From assembly GCF_029338195.1 (NCBI RefSeq), contig NZ_CP119779.1, positions 1,984,001-2,048,000 on the forward strand: DNA of 64,000 nt, written 5' to 3'. Position 1 is the first letter of the stretch. Each line of letters opens with the position of its first letter. Made by a program: the position numbers and the translations under genes. Shown one piece after another: positions 29,679 through 38,526 of the stretch. This DNA is from Haloarcula litorea. Its GTDB lineage: Archaea > Halobacteriota > Halobacteria > Halobacteriales > Haloarculaceae. The notes beneath the pieces are model-generated. The model searched no databases. It was not told where the DNA came from and worked only from the letters and a program-made list of their open reading frames with translations.

Positions 29679-29923
29679 GGTTAAACCTCTATGCCATCAC
29701 CGCTCTCACGTGGACGGCCGCGTCGCTCTGTGGGGGCTGACGCCAATAACAAGGGTTCCCTCTCATGTTGGGCACGGAGCGATGCTGCCTGAACGCGGGA
29801 GCGTTCTGGTACTTGCTATTACCGGGGGATGCAATTTAAATATTCTGGTGGACGGAATAACGTGGTGAACTCTCACACACCGGTTCTCGGGCGCGTGAAG
29901 CCCTACCACGACTTCGGGATCGT
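29679..29923. promoter_or_regulatory. 245 bp intergenic region upstream of the coiled-coil gene
   Basis: Contains an AT-rich AATTTAAATATT near 29,832-29,843 that reads as a TATA box on either strand, about 155 bp upstream of the coiled-coil gene. No ORF is supported here. A long 5' leader for the coiled-coil gene is possible. Confidence 0.3.
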
Positions 29924-31699
29924 TTATATATCCTCGTCGATCGTGTACTCGTTGGTCACCACGTCGCCGTCGACGGCGACCGCCAGGGTCACCTCGTCAC
30001 CCGCCGCGAGCGAGAGGCTGCCGACGGTGACGCGGCCGAACGCACTGACCGTGTGCTCCGTCTGCTCCCGATCGCCGTCGTGGTCCCACTCGACGGTGAC
30101 CGTCGCCCGCGCGGGGCGGTCGTGGAGCAGGCACACGTCGCTCTCGCCGGGCGTGGGATCGGCGAGGACTACCTGCGTGGGTTCGTAACTGGCGGCGAGG
30201 GCCTCGTAGGCCGGCCTGGGGCTCCCGTCCGCCGCGATGACTCCGATCGCGTCGTCGCCCGCGTCCCGCAGACTGTCCAGTGTGGCGACGGCCGTCTCCC
30301 GGCGGCGGAGCCGCTCGGCGACGGCCTTGACGACGCGGGCCTGGTGGGACTGGCCGGCGTCGTCGGCACCGGCGGCAGCGCCGTACCCTCCGACGACGTC
30401 GCCGACGCCGTAGTGGTCACAGAGCCACGCGAGGTCGTCGACCCCGCCGTAGCGCCACCCCGGGTAGAGGGTGACGGCGTCGGGGCCGACGCCGGGCGGT
30501 CCGACGACCGGGAACGTCGGGACGGCGTCGACGGCCTCGGCGACCCGCTCGGCGTCGCCGGCGTCGTAGCTCGCACGCCACGCCCGCCAACGGAACCGCA
30601 GGCGGTCGAGCAGGCCCGACCCCAGTCCGTCGGCGTAGGGGTCGACCGGCTCGTCGTGGACGCCCACGGCCGCGAAACTCGGGTGACCGGCCAGCGCGTC
30701 GACGAGGGCCGTGGCCATCGCTCGGCCGCGGTCGGCGTCGAAGTTCCCGGGACCGGTCAGCGGCAGGTCGGCCCACAGCAGGAGGCCGTGTTCGTCGCAG
30801 GCCTCGACCACCGCCGGCGGGACGCCCTGTGCCCGGACGCGGACGAGGTTGGCGTTGGCCTCGGCGGCCCGCTCGACGTCCGCCGGCGTCGGGTCCAGCA
30901 GCGTGACGCCGCGGGCCGGCACGCGCTCGCCGTTGACCCGGAGCGCGTCGTCGTGGGACACCGACCGGATGCCGGTCGTCGTCGACGCCGCGTCCTCGCC
31001 CAGCTTCGCCCGGACGACGTAGCGCGCCTGCTCGCCCCGGTCGCGAGGCCACCACAGCGCCGGCTCCGGCACGTCGACGGCGTGGTCGACCGTCGCCCGC
31101 CCGGACTCGGTCGCGACCCGCGGCCGGTCCATCGTTCCGCCGCCGCGACGCGACCCCTCCGGTCGGAGCGAGATGGTCAGCCGATCGTCGAGGTCGTCGT
31201 CGGCGACCACCGTGGCGGTCACGTCGACCGTCGCGCCGTCGTCGGTCACGCGCGGCCGCGCCCGCAGCGTCCGGACGTACGGGTCCGGGTGCGTCCGGAG
31301 CTCGGCCCCCCACCAGATCCCGGGGACGCACCGCTCGGCCGGGAGGGCGTCGGTGGCGTGGAGGCCGCCGAACCGGTCGGTCGGCGCGCGGCACTCGACG
31401 ACGACGCGGTAGTCCTCGGCGTCGGGCAGCTCGACCCGGAGCGGCGCGACGTAGCTGTCGCTCGCCGCGACCCGTTCGCCGTTACACCAGACTCGCGTGT
31501 GCGCGTACGCACCCTCCAGAACCAGTTCGACGTGTTCCTCGTCGCCGTCTCTGGGGTCGTCGAACGCCGTCTCGTAGGCGACGGCCTCCGCCCCGGCGAA
31601 CGCCGCCGGCCGACCGGGGACGGTGACTGGCTCCCACGACTCGGGAGCGGGCATCTCGTCGTTCGGCGCGACCGCCGCGCCGCGCCACTCCAGCGACAT
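29924..31699 (-). CDS. GH2-like glycoside hydrolase-family protein
   Basis: 591 residues. An N-terminal jelly-roll (residues ~40-120 with VWCNGERVAASDSYVAPLRVELP and WWGAELRT), an immunoglobulin-like domain and a TIM-barrel domain (GVTLLDPTPADVERAAEANANLVRV...LLLWADLPL) follow GH2 order. In the barrel, GHPSFAAVGVHDEP corresponds to the HPS.....NEP acid/base region of clan A, with Asp for Asn. The nucleophile Glu is not clear, so it may be a divergent or inactive member. No signal peptide. The start at 31699 is chosen because the 120 upstream in-frame residues have shadow-like composition. Confidence 0.65.
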   Translation of the reverse strand: MSLEWRGAAVAPNDEMPAPESWEPVTVPGRPAAFAGAEAVAYETAFDDPRDGDEEHVELVLEGAYAHTRVWCNGERVAASDSYVAPLRVELPDAEDYRVVVECRAPTDRFGGLHATDALPAERCVPGIWWGAELRTHPDPYVRTLRARPRVTDDGATVDVTATVVADDDLDDRLTISLRPEGSRRGGGTMDRPRVATESGRATVDHAVDVPEPALWWPRDRGEQARYVVRAKLGEDAASTTTGIRSVSHDDALRVNGERVPARGVTLLDPTPADVERAAEANANLVRVRAQGVPPAVVEACDEHGLLLWADLPLTGPGNFDADRGRAMATALVDALAGHPSFAAVGVHDEPVDPYADGLGSGLLDRLRFRWRAWRASYDAGDAERVAEAVDAVPTFPVVGPPGVGPDAVTLYPGWRYGGVDDLAWLCDHYGVGDVVGGYGAAAGADDAGQSHQARVVKAVAERLRRRETAVATLDSLRDAGDDAIGVIAADGSPRPAYEALAASYEPTQVVLADPTPGESDVCLLHDRPARATVTVEWDHDGDREQTEHTVSAFGRVTVGSLSLAAGDEVTLAVAVDGDVVTNEYTIDEDI

Positions 31700-31853
31700 A
31701 CCGCGACCACCGTCCCCTGGGGGCATATCACTTACCCACCGTGGCCGTGCTCCGTCCCCGCTCCGGCGACACCCCACACGCCCGCCGTCCGCTACTTTCA
31801 CTTTCACTCCGGGGATGGCTCGCCTTGACGTGGGTGGCCCCCCTACGGCCTGT

Positions 31854-32027
31854 ATGTTCCACGACCTCCGCGACGAGTCGGTCCCGACCTGCGACGCCGA
31901 CGACTGCGACCGGCCGCTCGGCGACCCCGCCATCGTCTTCGAGACGGCGGCCGGCCGTCGGGAGGCCCACGAGTGCGCCTGCGGTACGGTGACGATCACC
32001 GTCGCGCGGTCCGAGTCGTCCCGCTGA
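31854..32027 (+). CDS. Small Cys-rich, probable zinc-binding protein
   Basis: 57 residues with CDADDCDRPLGDPAI and HECACGTV: four Cys plus His positioned as a small zinc ribbon. Typical haloarchaeal minor protein of unknown function. The start is the ATG at 31854; a larger in-frame ORF upstream covers a promoter region and has no conserved look. Confidence 0.5.
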   Translation: MFHDLRDESVPTCDADDCDRPLGDPAIVFETAAGRREAHECACGTVTITVARSESSR

Positions 32028-32052
32028 AGTGTGCCGGGCCGGTACGGCGGGT

Positions 32053-32478
32053 ATGACACGCGAAGCCGTCGTCGCCGCCGAAGGCCACGAGCACGTCAGT
32101 GCCGAGCACGCGAGCACGCTCGAGGTCACCGGCGACGACTTCCTCACGCCGGCCGGCGACTGCATCCTCGGGATCGAGGCCGACACCGTCCCCGCCGACC
32201 TCGACGCGGCGTTCGTCGACGCCTGCCGGGACGCCGAGGCGACCGTCACCGCGACGCTGGAAGCCGGCGGCCACACCGTGACCGTCGAGGGGTCGGGCCA
32301 CCCCGACCTGACCTTCGAGAGCGACCGGAGCCACGTCCTGCGGACGAGCGACTACGTCGACGACCGCACGGTGATGGTCGACGCCGACGCCGCGGCGGGC
32401 GACGTTGACCGGGACCTCGTCGCCGCGCTGGCCGACGGCGCTGACCTGGAGTTCACGCTGACGGTCGACCCCGCCTGA
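32053..32478 (+). CDS. DUF371 domain protein
   Basis: 141 residues. The pattern MTREAVVAAEGHEHVSAEHASTLEVTGDDFLTPAGDCILGI followed by GSGHPDLTF and SDYVDDRTVMV is the archaeal DUF371 family, function unknown. Nearly whole-length domain, soluble. Follows the small zinc protein by 25 bp, same strand. Confidence 0.8.
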   Translation: MTREAVVAAEGHEHVSAEHASTLEVTGDDFLTPAGDCILGIEADTVPADLDAAFVDACRDAEATVTATLEAGGHTVTVEGSGHPDLTFESDRSHVLRTSDYVDDRTVMVDADAAAGDVDRDLVAALADGADLEFTLTVDPA

Positions 32479-32482
32479 CCGA

Positions 32483-33331
32483 TCAGGCCTCCCGCCGCAG
32501 TTCCGCCGCCTCGTCCTCGAAGAACTCCCGGACGCTCCGCGGTTCGCGGTCCAGCAATCGTTCCGCGTCGTCCGTGACCCGCCCCGCCAGCCCCAGGCGC
32601 GCGGTCGTGTAGATGCCGGCCATCACGAGCGCGAACGCCGGCGGCCGGCCCTGCCGCACCTCGTCGAAGACGAACCGCGGCAGCGACGGGTCGGTGTACT
32701 CGACGGGCCACCCGAGGGCCTCGGTCGCGATCCGGGCCACCTCGGCGTAGGTCAGCGCCGCCGGCCCGGTCACGTCGTAGGCCGCCCCGGCGTGACCGGA
32801 CTCCGTCAGCGCGACGGCGGCGACCTCGCCCACGTCGCGCGCGTCGACGAAGCTCGTCGCGCCGTCACCGGCTGGGACGGGGAGCTCGCCGGCGAGCAGC
32901 GCGTCCCGGTGGACCTCGGTGAGGTTCTGCGCGAAGAAGGACGGCCGCAGGAACGTCCGGGCCATCCGGGTGGCCGCGACGCGGCGCTCGATGCGCCGAT
33001 GGGGGAGCAGCGGGTTCCGGTCGGCCCCGAGCACCGACAGGACGACGCAGTGCTCGACCCCCACTCTGTCCGCTGCCGCGACGAACTCGCCGATCCTGCG
33101 GACGTCCGAAGCGTCCGGCGGGCGGAGCAGGAACAGCGCGTCCACGCCGCTCAGTGCTTCGCCCCACGTCTCCGGTCGGCCGAAGTCGAAGGCCACCCAC
33201 TCGTCCGCCGGGCCGTCGCCGGGCGGGGACCGCGCGGCCGCCCGGACCGTCACGTCTCGGTCGGCGAGGGATTCGCGGAGCGGCGTCCCGACGGTGCCGG
33301 TCGCGCCGGTCACCAGGACCGTTCGTGTCAT
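32483..33331 (-). CDS. NmrA-like NAD(P)-binding oxidoreductase
   Basis: 282 residues. Rossmann motif VLVTGATGTVG at the N terminus, then AFDFGRPETW, a short-chain-dehydrogenase-like VLSVLGADRN and HRRIERRVA. These match atypical SDRs of the NmrA/quinone oxidoreductase 2 type, which can be enzymes or redox sensors. The usual Tyr-x3-Lys is not evident. The start at 33331 gives MTRTVLVTGATG; the upstream ATG at 33358 is less likely. Confidence 0.8.
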   Translation of the reverse strand: MTRTVLVTGATGTVGTPLRESLADRDVTVRAAARSPPGDGPADEWVAFDFGRPETWGEALSGVDALFLLRPPDASDVRRIGEFVAAADRVGVEHCVVLSVLGADRNPLLPHRRIERRVAATRMARTFLRPSFFAQNLTEVHRDALLAGELPVPAGDGATSFVDARDVGEVAAVALTESGHAGAAYDVTGPAALTYAEVARIATEALGWPVEYTDPSLPRFVFDEVRQGRPPAFALVMAGIYTTARLGLAGRVTDDAERLLDREPRSVREFFEDEAAELRREA

Positions 33332-33451
33332 AGACGGCCGTACGCTCCCCGTCGGCAAAGGCGCTCGCTACGATTCCCCGAAGCGACTCCGTCCGGTCGT
33401 ACCCACTCCGTTCGGTGAAGAGGTTTTGCCGCTCCCCGCCCTGGAGACGGT

Positions 33452-33805
33452 ATGAGCGATCCGGAGCCAGAGGAGAACATCAGCGGCGGCGAGGCGGGCG
33501 GGGGCCGGGCCGCGACCTTCGACCCGGAGACGGCGGCGACCCGCGCCGAGGCCGTCGTCGATCGGCTCGGCGAGCTGTACTGGACGAAGACCTACGGCGG
33601 GCGGGACGCCTTCGAGTGTCTGGTCCGGACGATCCTCAGCCAGAACACCTCCGACAAGGCGAGCCAGCCGGCCCACGACGCGCTGCTGGAGCGGTACGCC
33701 GGGGGCGGGGACCTGGCCGAGACGCTCGCGGACGCAGACCAGCAGGCGCTCGCCGAGACCATCTCGTCGGCGGGCCTGTACAACCAGAAGCCCTCAGTAA
33801 AGTAA
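33452..33805 (+). pseudogene. nth: Endonuclease III (nth), truncated by an integrated element
   Basis: The first ~113 residues follow endonuclease III closely: DRLGELYWTKTYGGRDAFECLVRTILSQNTSDKAS and ETISSAGLYNQK. The reading then changes at about 33,790 to PSVK and a stop, and the sequence turns AT-rich. The helix-hairpin-helix, the catalytic Lys and Asp and the C-terminal 4Fe-4S cluster, all needed for oxidised-pyrimidine repair, are missing. The lost part, ~100 residues or more, is not found before the window ends. Directly after the break come a ribbon-helix-helix gene and an integrase, so site-specific integration into nth is the simplest explanation. Confidence 0.8.
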
Positions 33806-33848
33806 AGAAACATTATTTACGCCAGCGCCTCAGCTTTCCGCCGCAGCG

Positions 33849-34472
33849 ATGGCGGAAACAACCCAAGTGAACGTCAAAGTCCCAGTCTCGATGAAACAGG
33901 ACTGGGAGGAGTACATCGAGGAACACGAGGAAGCTACATCGCTATCCCACCTGATCCGACTGTCGGTGCAGCGCGAGGTCAGCGACGAGCGCGGAGCGAA
34001 CGTCGACATCGACCCCGAGGACGTTGAACTCGACGTCGACGTTGATTTCACGCAGTTGGAATCGAAGATCGACAACATCGACTCGAAGTTGGACGAGCTG
34101 CGGAGCGCGGTACACTCCCTTGAGGCCGCCGAGTTGACCGACACGGAAGATGTGCAGGAGATTGCGGACAAGATATACGACACGATGCCGCGTCGGTCGG
34201 CGGAGACGGAGAGCAGAGAGCGCGACCTGTCGCCGCGTGAGATTGCGCAGATGAAGATCATCGAGGACGTTGAGATGCGGATGGATCGCGGACAGTCCCT
34301 GAAGGACTTCGCGGAGCAAGAGAACTTCTACGGACTGGTTGAGGCGTACAAATTGTACTTCGAGGCGGATGACTACACGATGCAACGCGCCTTGGAACGC
34401 GTGCAGGAGTACAGCAGCCGCGTCCACGTCGTAAACGATCTCGAATACAAGGTTGTCTTCGAACAGGAGTGA
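33849..34472 (+). CDS. Ribbon-helix-helix type DNA-binding protein with coiled coil
   Basis: 207 residues. Residues 5-45 (TQVNVKVPVSMKQDWEEYIEEHEEATSLSHLIRLSVQREV) have the strand-helix-helix pattern of RHH/CopG proteins. A coiled-coil-like stretch (FTQLESKIDNIDSKLDELRSAVHSLE) follows, then a helical C-terminal domain. It sits between the integration junction and the integrase, seven bases before the latter's start, which is the usual place of an integrase regulator or recombination directionality factor. An AT-rich TATTTACG lies ~30 bp before the start. Confidence 0.65.
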   Translation: MAETTQVNVKVPVSMKQDWEEYIEEHEEATSLSHLIRLSVQREVSDERGANVDIDPEDVELDVDVDFTQLESKIDNIDSKLDELRSAVHSLEAAELTDTEDVQEIADKIYDTMPRRSAETESRERDLSPREIAQMKIIEDVEMRMDRGQSLKDFAEQENFYGLVEAYKLYFEADDYTMQRALERVQEYSSRVHVVNDLEYKVVFEQE

Positions 34473-34479
34473 TCCACGC

Positions 34480-35496
34480 ATGAAGAACGTCACACGGGAC
34501 AAGTTCGATCACAAGATTAACTACGAGTTCTGCGTCGCGCACCGAAACAAGGTCGAAGAGGGCACCTTGACGGGGTATCGATGGACGGTCAAGAGCTTCT
34601 TGGAGCACATCGAGGGAGAGGGAGTTGACCTTGAAAACATCGACTGGACGGATATCGACTCGTTCATCGATTCGATGGTCGAGGAGTACTCGCAGTCCAC
34701 AACGAAGACGAGGTACAACCACCTCAGGTCGTTCATCAAGTGGCTGCGTGCCCGGAAGGGGTACTACACCGACTCCGAGCAGCTACCTATCGACTCGCGC
34801 CATCTCGAAATCAAGGAGTACATCGACAGAGGGGAGACAAAAAAGGGGAACGAGGCATCATCAAAGGAAGGAGTCGTTTTCGTCGAGGCAAGCGAGTACG
34901 AACTGTTGAAAGAGAACGTGCCGGCGCCGAAATTCAGGAATGAGCTGATTCTGAAAATGCTGTGGCATCTCGGGCTCAGACGGATGGAAGTGACCGAGAT
35001 GCAGATCACGCCGGAGATGCCGCACAAGGACGAGTACGGCAACATCGACTTCGGTGACAACGAGATCACCGTCCCGGATGTCAAGGGTGGCGGACGTGAG
35101 CTTTGGTTCCGTGACTCGCTGGCCGCGCCGCTGCGGCGGTGGATCGAGTCGGAGCGTCAGGCCGTCTACTACGCCGACGAATCCCAGTACCTGTTCCCAT
35201 CGCGGAACAGCGAGCAACTCACCCCAAAGCGGGTCACGTCGATGGTCGATCAGGCCGCGCAGAACGCTGGAATACAGTCCACGGTCTATGTCGATGCCAA
35301 CGGCAACGAGCGACGGCGGATCACACCACACGCTCTCCGACACGGATATGGCGTCAGACACGTGCGGAACGGTACTGACGTGCGGACTCTCCAGCAGCTA
35401 ATGGGGCATCACGACATCAGCGTCACGCAACACTACCTACAGTTTAAAACAGAGGCGAGAAAGCGAGCACAGCACCGGAACGCACCCGAAGTGTAG
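34480..35496 (+). CDS. int: Tyrosine recombinase (integrase)
   Basis: 338 residues. N-terminal SAM-like core-binding domain (TLTGYRWTVKSFLEHIE...YNHLRSFIKWL, residues 29-90) and a C-terminal catalytic domain with Arg167 (LGLRRMEV), His284 and Arg287 (TPHALRHGY), His310 (LMGHHDIS) and nucleophile Tyr319 (QHYLQF), so it is complete. It lies ~690 bp from the break in nth and probably catalysed insertion there. The start at 34480 is the first ATG after the upstream gene; a longer in-frame start overlapping that gene is less likely. Confidence 0.9.
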   Translation: MKNVTRDKFDHKINYEFCVAHRNKVEEGTLTGYRWTVKSFLEHIEGEGVDLENIDWTDIDSFIDSMVEEYSQSTTKTRYNHLRSFIKWLRARKGYYTDSEQLPIDSRHLEIKEYIDRGETKKGNEASSKEGVVFVEASEYELLKENVPAPKFRNELILKMLWHLGLRRMEVTEMQITPEMPHKDEYGNIDFGDNEITVPDVKGGGRELWFRDSLAAPLRRWIESERQAVYYADESQYLFPSRNSEQLTPKRVTSMVDQAAQNAGIQSTVYVDANGNERRRITPHALRHGYGVRHVRNGTDVRTLQQLMGHHDISVTQHYLQFKTEARKRAQHRNAPEV

Positions 35497-35549
35497 TCAT
35501 TAGTCGTTTGTCTAATCGGTGTACGTCTACGCCTGCGACCTTGACAAGT

Positions 35550-36143
35550 TTATACCCGCTCAAGCCAGTCCGCCGCGCCCTGCATCTGATAGTCCCCACC
35601 GTCTGGCGTCGCGGTTAGACTCGCTTCCTCAACCACGTCCTCGTAATACCTCTCCGTCACGCTGAGATGCTCGAATCCATCCACATCGACGTGGATGTTG
35701 AGCGTCCCCATATCACCATCATCCGAGCTGATGTGGGTCTTCGTCTCCACCTCGCCACGAACCTCACGCCGAACCTCACTATCATTCGATGCCGCATCCA
35801 CGTCACCGAGCAGACCAGTCACAACCCCGCGCACCAGCACCTCGTCGCCTTCCTCAACGTCCTGCAGCACCTCGTACACGTCCTCGGGATTCCAAACCGT
35901 CGATCGCACGTCCACGTCCGCAACCCTGCCGATCACGTCCCCGTCATCCTCGACTCGATGACCGCCGAACACGCTTCGCAGCGTGATGAGCTTTTCACTG
36001 CGGAACGGCACGTCCAGCGCCATCATTCCATCTTCGGGGAACACGTCACGGATCACTCCCGAGAACTCGCTGCCGTCTTCCAGTTCGATGTCCGTGACAT
36101 CTCCGCGGTCGGCACTCCCAAGTTCAGAGACGTTCACCGACAT
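35550..36143 (-). CDS. Acidic hypothetical protein
   Basis: 197 residues, beta-rich, with a duplicated look: two segments of the form DVTDIELEDGSEFSGVI and VEEGDEVLVRGVVTGLL that resemble small OB/SH3-like beta barrels. No motif for catalysis. It is convergent with the integrase gene. I do not recognise the family. Confidence 0.6.
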   Translation of the reverse strand: MSVNVSELGSADRGDVTDIELEDGSEFSGVIRDVFPEDGMMALDVPFRSEKLITLRSVFGGHRVEDDGDVIGRVADVDVRSTVWNPEDVYEVLQDVEEGDEVLVRGVVTGLLGDVDAASNDSEVRREVRGEVETKTHISSDDGDMGTLNIHVDVDGFEHLSVTERYYEDVVEEASLTATPDGGDYQMQGAADWLERV

Positions 36144-36243
36144 AACGGGCGGTGATATGGCGTCATCCCAGTTAAAAGTGAATCAACCGATAACGAGGGA
36201 GCGCAGCCACCCCAAAGCGCCGCCGAGGCGGCCCGGGGCGAAT

Positions 36244-36414
36244 CTACGCGGTCACGGGACTGGCCTCGCAACCGTGATCTTGTTCCCACGTCTCAACAGG
36301 GCCAACAGGATCACCTACGTAAACGAACTGACAAACACAGGACAGCACTTCCCGCCCGTCCAACTCACCGCGAACAACGCGAGCGTGACAGTCCGAGCAG
36401 ACGAGATCAGTCAT
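36244..36414 (-). CDS. Small Cys-rich zinc-ribbon-like protein
   Basis: 56 residues: MTDLVCSDCHARVVRGELDG followed by VLSCVCQFVYVGD and a further Cys near the end. Two Cys pairs suggest a zinc ribbon. The start at 36414 has GAGGAG immediately upstream and a TTTATAA box ~32-38 bp upstream on the minus strand, which supports it over a longer in-frame ORF covering the repeat region. Confidence 0.5.
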   Translation of the reverse strand: MTDLVCSDCHARVVRGELDGREVLSCVCQFVYVGDPVGPVETWEQDHGCEASPVTA

Positions 36415-37308
36415 CTCCTCACTTAAAGATGGGAGAGAGACAGTTATAAACCCCTCGTCTGAACGGCATTTATCCCCGTTTCGTCTATTTCGAGTATGAT
36501 CTAACAATACGGTTAACAAGCGATTCCACCGCTGCCACTGGCTGATAACGTCGAGATCGGTGGAATCGGATTTGACTCCCAAGATCGTGTGTGAGGCGTG
36601 AAAGGTGGCGGTGGTTTGGAGAGAGAAGGCGTTGTCAAACCCCTTAACAAGCGAACATCGACGTTTGAGGCGGGTGAAAACGCCAAGGAAGACGTTTCCG
36701 TTTGTCGCCTTCAAAACCGTGTGTGAGACGTGGAGAGTAGGGGTGGCGTGCGGGTCGTCGCCGCGGGCAAGGGATGTTTGCTCTGACTGCTCAGTCTAAC
36801 TTTCCTCTCATTGAAAGTACAATGGAGAGGAACGGTTGGACTAGTATTCACAGGCGAAAGTGTTTTTAGCCTTACACACTTACTCTATCCCGAGAGGTTG
36901 TTCAAAAGCGAAGGGAAGGAAACAACGTCCCTTCCCGAGCGAGGCGCGGGGGCACCCCACCTTCCGACTCTCACACACGGTTTGAAAATCGATTTCTTAA
37001 TCCCGGTATTTCTCGGGCGAGAGCGTCTGAACAGCCGAGGAATGCTTGTAAAGCAGTCTAACAAGCGGCGTGAATCCGGGCCAGTCCCGTCCATCCCGGT
37101 ACTCTCGGCGCTTCACACACGGTTTTGTGACGAAAGGTTGAAACCGCCGATTCTGGCATTGATAGGGCCTAAATCGACGGAAATTGCTTGTTAAACGATT
37201 TGCCAAATTTAACTCGAAATAGACGAAATAACGCGAAACATAATTTATCAAACCTGTCAAATCTTGGTAGGTCTTTTAACCAAGGCGACATTACAACCTA
37301 TTGCCGAA
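36415..37308. other. Gene-free 894 bp block, putative replication origin or partition site
   Basis: Bounded by a perfect 17 bp inverted repeat, TTTCGTCTATTTCGAGT at 36479-36495 and its complement at 37212-37228. Inside are TTAACAAGC-type repeats (36513-36522, 36644-36653, 37058-37067 with C first, and inverted at 37185-37194) and four copies of CCGTGTGTGA (36586 and 36718 direct; 36970-36981 and 37113-37122 inverted). CGATTCCACCG (36521-36531) and CGGTGGAATCG (36558-36568) make an 11 bp hairpin. AT-rich stretches flank the right arm. The nested, near-symmetric layout resembles iteron origins. No ORF here is convincing. Confidence 0.5.
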
Positions 37309-38184
37309 ATGGGAAGTGGACTCAACGTCCCGGTCAACGACGACAACAGGAGGGAGCGACTCGAAGAATTGTTGGCCGCATCGAGTACGAGCACAAACAC
37401 CGACTTCGGCCGCCATCTCATCGACGCGGCTCACGAGATCTGGGAGCAGTCCGACGCCGATGATCCCATCGAGGCTCTTCGAGACGCGGACGTGAATGGT
37501 GACGGTGGCATCGACTACGATCCCGACGAGCGCCGCTCAGAGAAGCTCGATGTGGAGACGATTCGGCGCATCCTTGACGAGCGCACCGAGCCGGCGATCA
37601 ACCCGCTTCACATCCCCGATGGCGCCGTCAACGAGCTGTACAACCTTGACGAGCGCATCGATCTGTGTATGGCGGCGGCCCGGGCGAAGTACGAGACGTT
37701 CGGGCGGGCGAGTGCGGAAACCATCGTAGTCCGCGTGCTTGGCCGGGGAAGCAACGATTACTACATCGACCCCGACCGTGCTGACGTTCCGGGAGAGATG
37801 GTTAACCGCGGGTTCAGCGAGCCGCGACTGCCGACGGTTGAGCAGGATAAGGCGACGTACACGTCGTCTTCGGCGTATCTTCGGACGTGGGTTTCGCTGG
37901 TGAATCAGGTGTTGGAGTTGGACTTGGGTGATCTTAGTGACATCCAACTCGCCCGGTACTTCGGCGAGTCGGGGCAGAGTGCCGTTGAGATTCTCATCGA
38001 GCAGGGTGAGCGGCTCTTGATTCTGCGGGATGGTGCGGAGGATATGATCCGTGACCTTATCGAGTCGCTGGAGCAGTTCAAGCGAGAGGTGGATGAGGAG
38101 GCGTTCAAGCGTGCGCAGGAACAGGCCAGTCGTGAGTACGAGAGTGCCGCTTCCCGTCTCGAAGTTGAGGAGGCCGAGGAGTAG
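37309..38184 (+). CDS. Hypothetical protein downstream of the origin-like block
   Basis: 291 residues, acidic. Residues ~40-130 include an aspartate-rich stretch DADVNGDGGIDYDPDE that could resemble an EF-hand-like loop (dockerin-type, not certain). The last ~60 residues are heptad-like (LIESLEQFKREVDEEAFKRAQEQASREYESAASRLE), a probable coiled coil. It follows the repeat block by 80 bp, the position a replication initiator or partition protein would take, but I see no Rep, Orc/Cdc6, ParA or helicase motif. Function unknown. Confidence 0.6.
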   Translation: MGSGLNVPVNDDNRRERLEELLAASSTSTNTDFGRHLIDAAHEIWEQSDADDPIEALRDADVNGDGGIDYDPDERRSEKLDVETIRRILDERTEPAINPLHIPDGAVNELYNLDERIDLCMAAARAKYETFGRASAETIVVRVLGRGSNDYYIDPDRADVPGEMVNRGFSEPRLPTVEQDKATYTSSSAYLRTWVSLVNQVLELDLGDLSDIQLARYFGESGQSAVEILIEQGERLLILRDGAEDMIRDLIESLEQFKREVDEEAFKRAQEQASREYESAASRLEVEEAEE

Positions 38185-38526
38185 GCCGTTTGAAACGCTT
38201 CTAACGTTCCGCACGTCTCTCACGTTCCGCACGTCTGAAACCACGACTGGCTCGTTCGCGTGCGTCCGCACCTCGCCGCACATACAGAACGGAGCAGCGA
38301 CTCCTTCCTGCTCTGTGGCCAACTTACCGTGCCCGTCGTTGGTAACCGATCTGCGCGTCCAGCAGCCGCCCAGACGAGGCGATCTGAGACTTGCACGTTT
38401 GCATAATGCACGGCCGCGGGAGAGCGTTTTCCGCGCGGCGGCACACGCCGTGACGTCCGCTGCTCGTCCTGTGGTTGGTAAGTGGGCCACCAGTTGTTAT
38501 GAGTCTCCTTCACGTGTTCGTCAGTA
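38185..38526. promoter_or_regulatory. 342 bp intergenic region with tandem repeat and two 9-mer sites
   Basis: Contains two direct copies of ACGTTCCGCACGTCT (38204-38218 and 38222-38236, period 18 bp), the CGTTGGTAA site at 38337-38345 and a GGTTGGTAA variant at 38473-38481, the latter 46 bp before the next start codon. No supported ORF. Confidence 0.35.

Noticed and set aside
36605-37194. Small ORFs inside the origin-like block
   Set aside because: They overlap repeats on both strands, have low-complexity or shadow-like composition and no promoter; not counted as genes.
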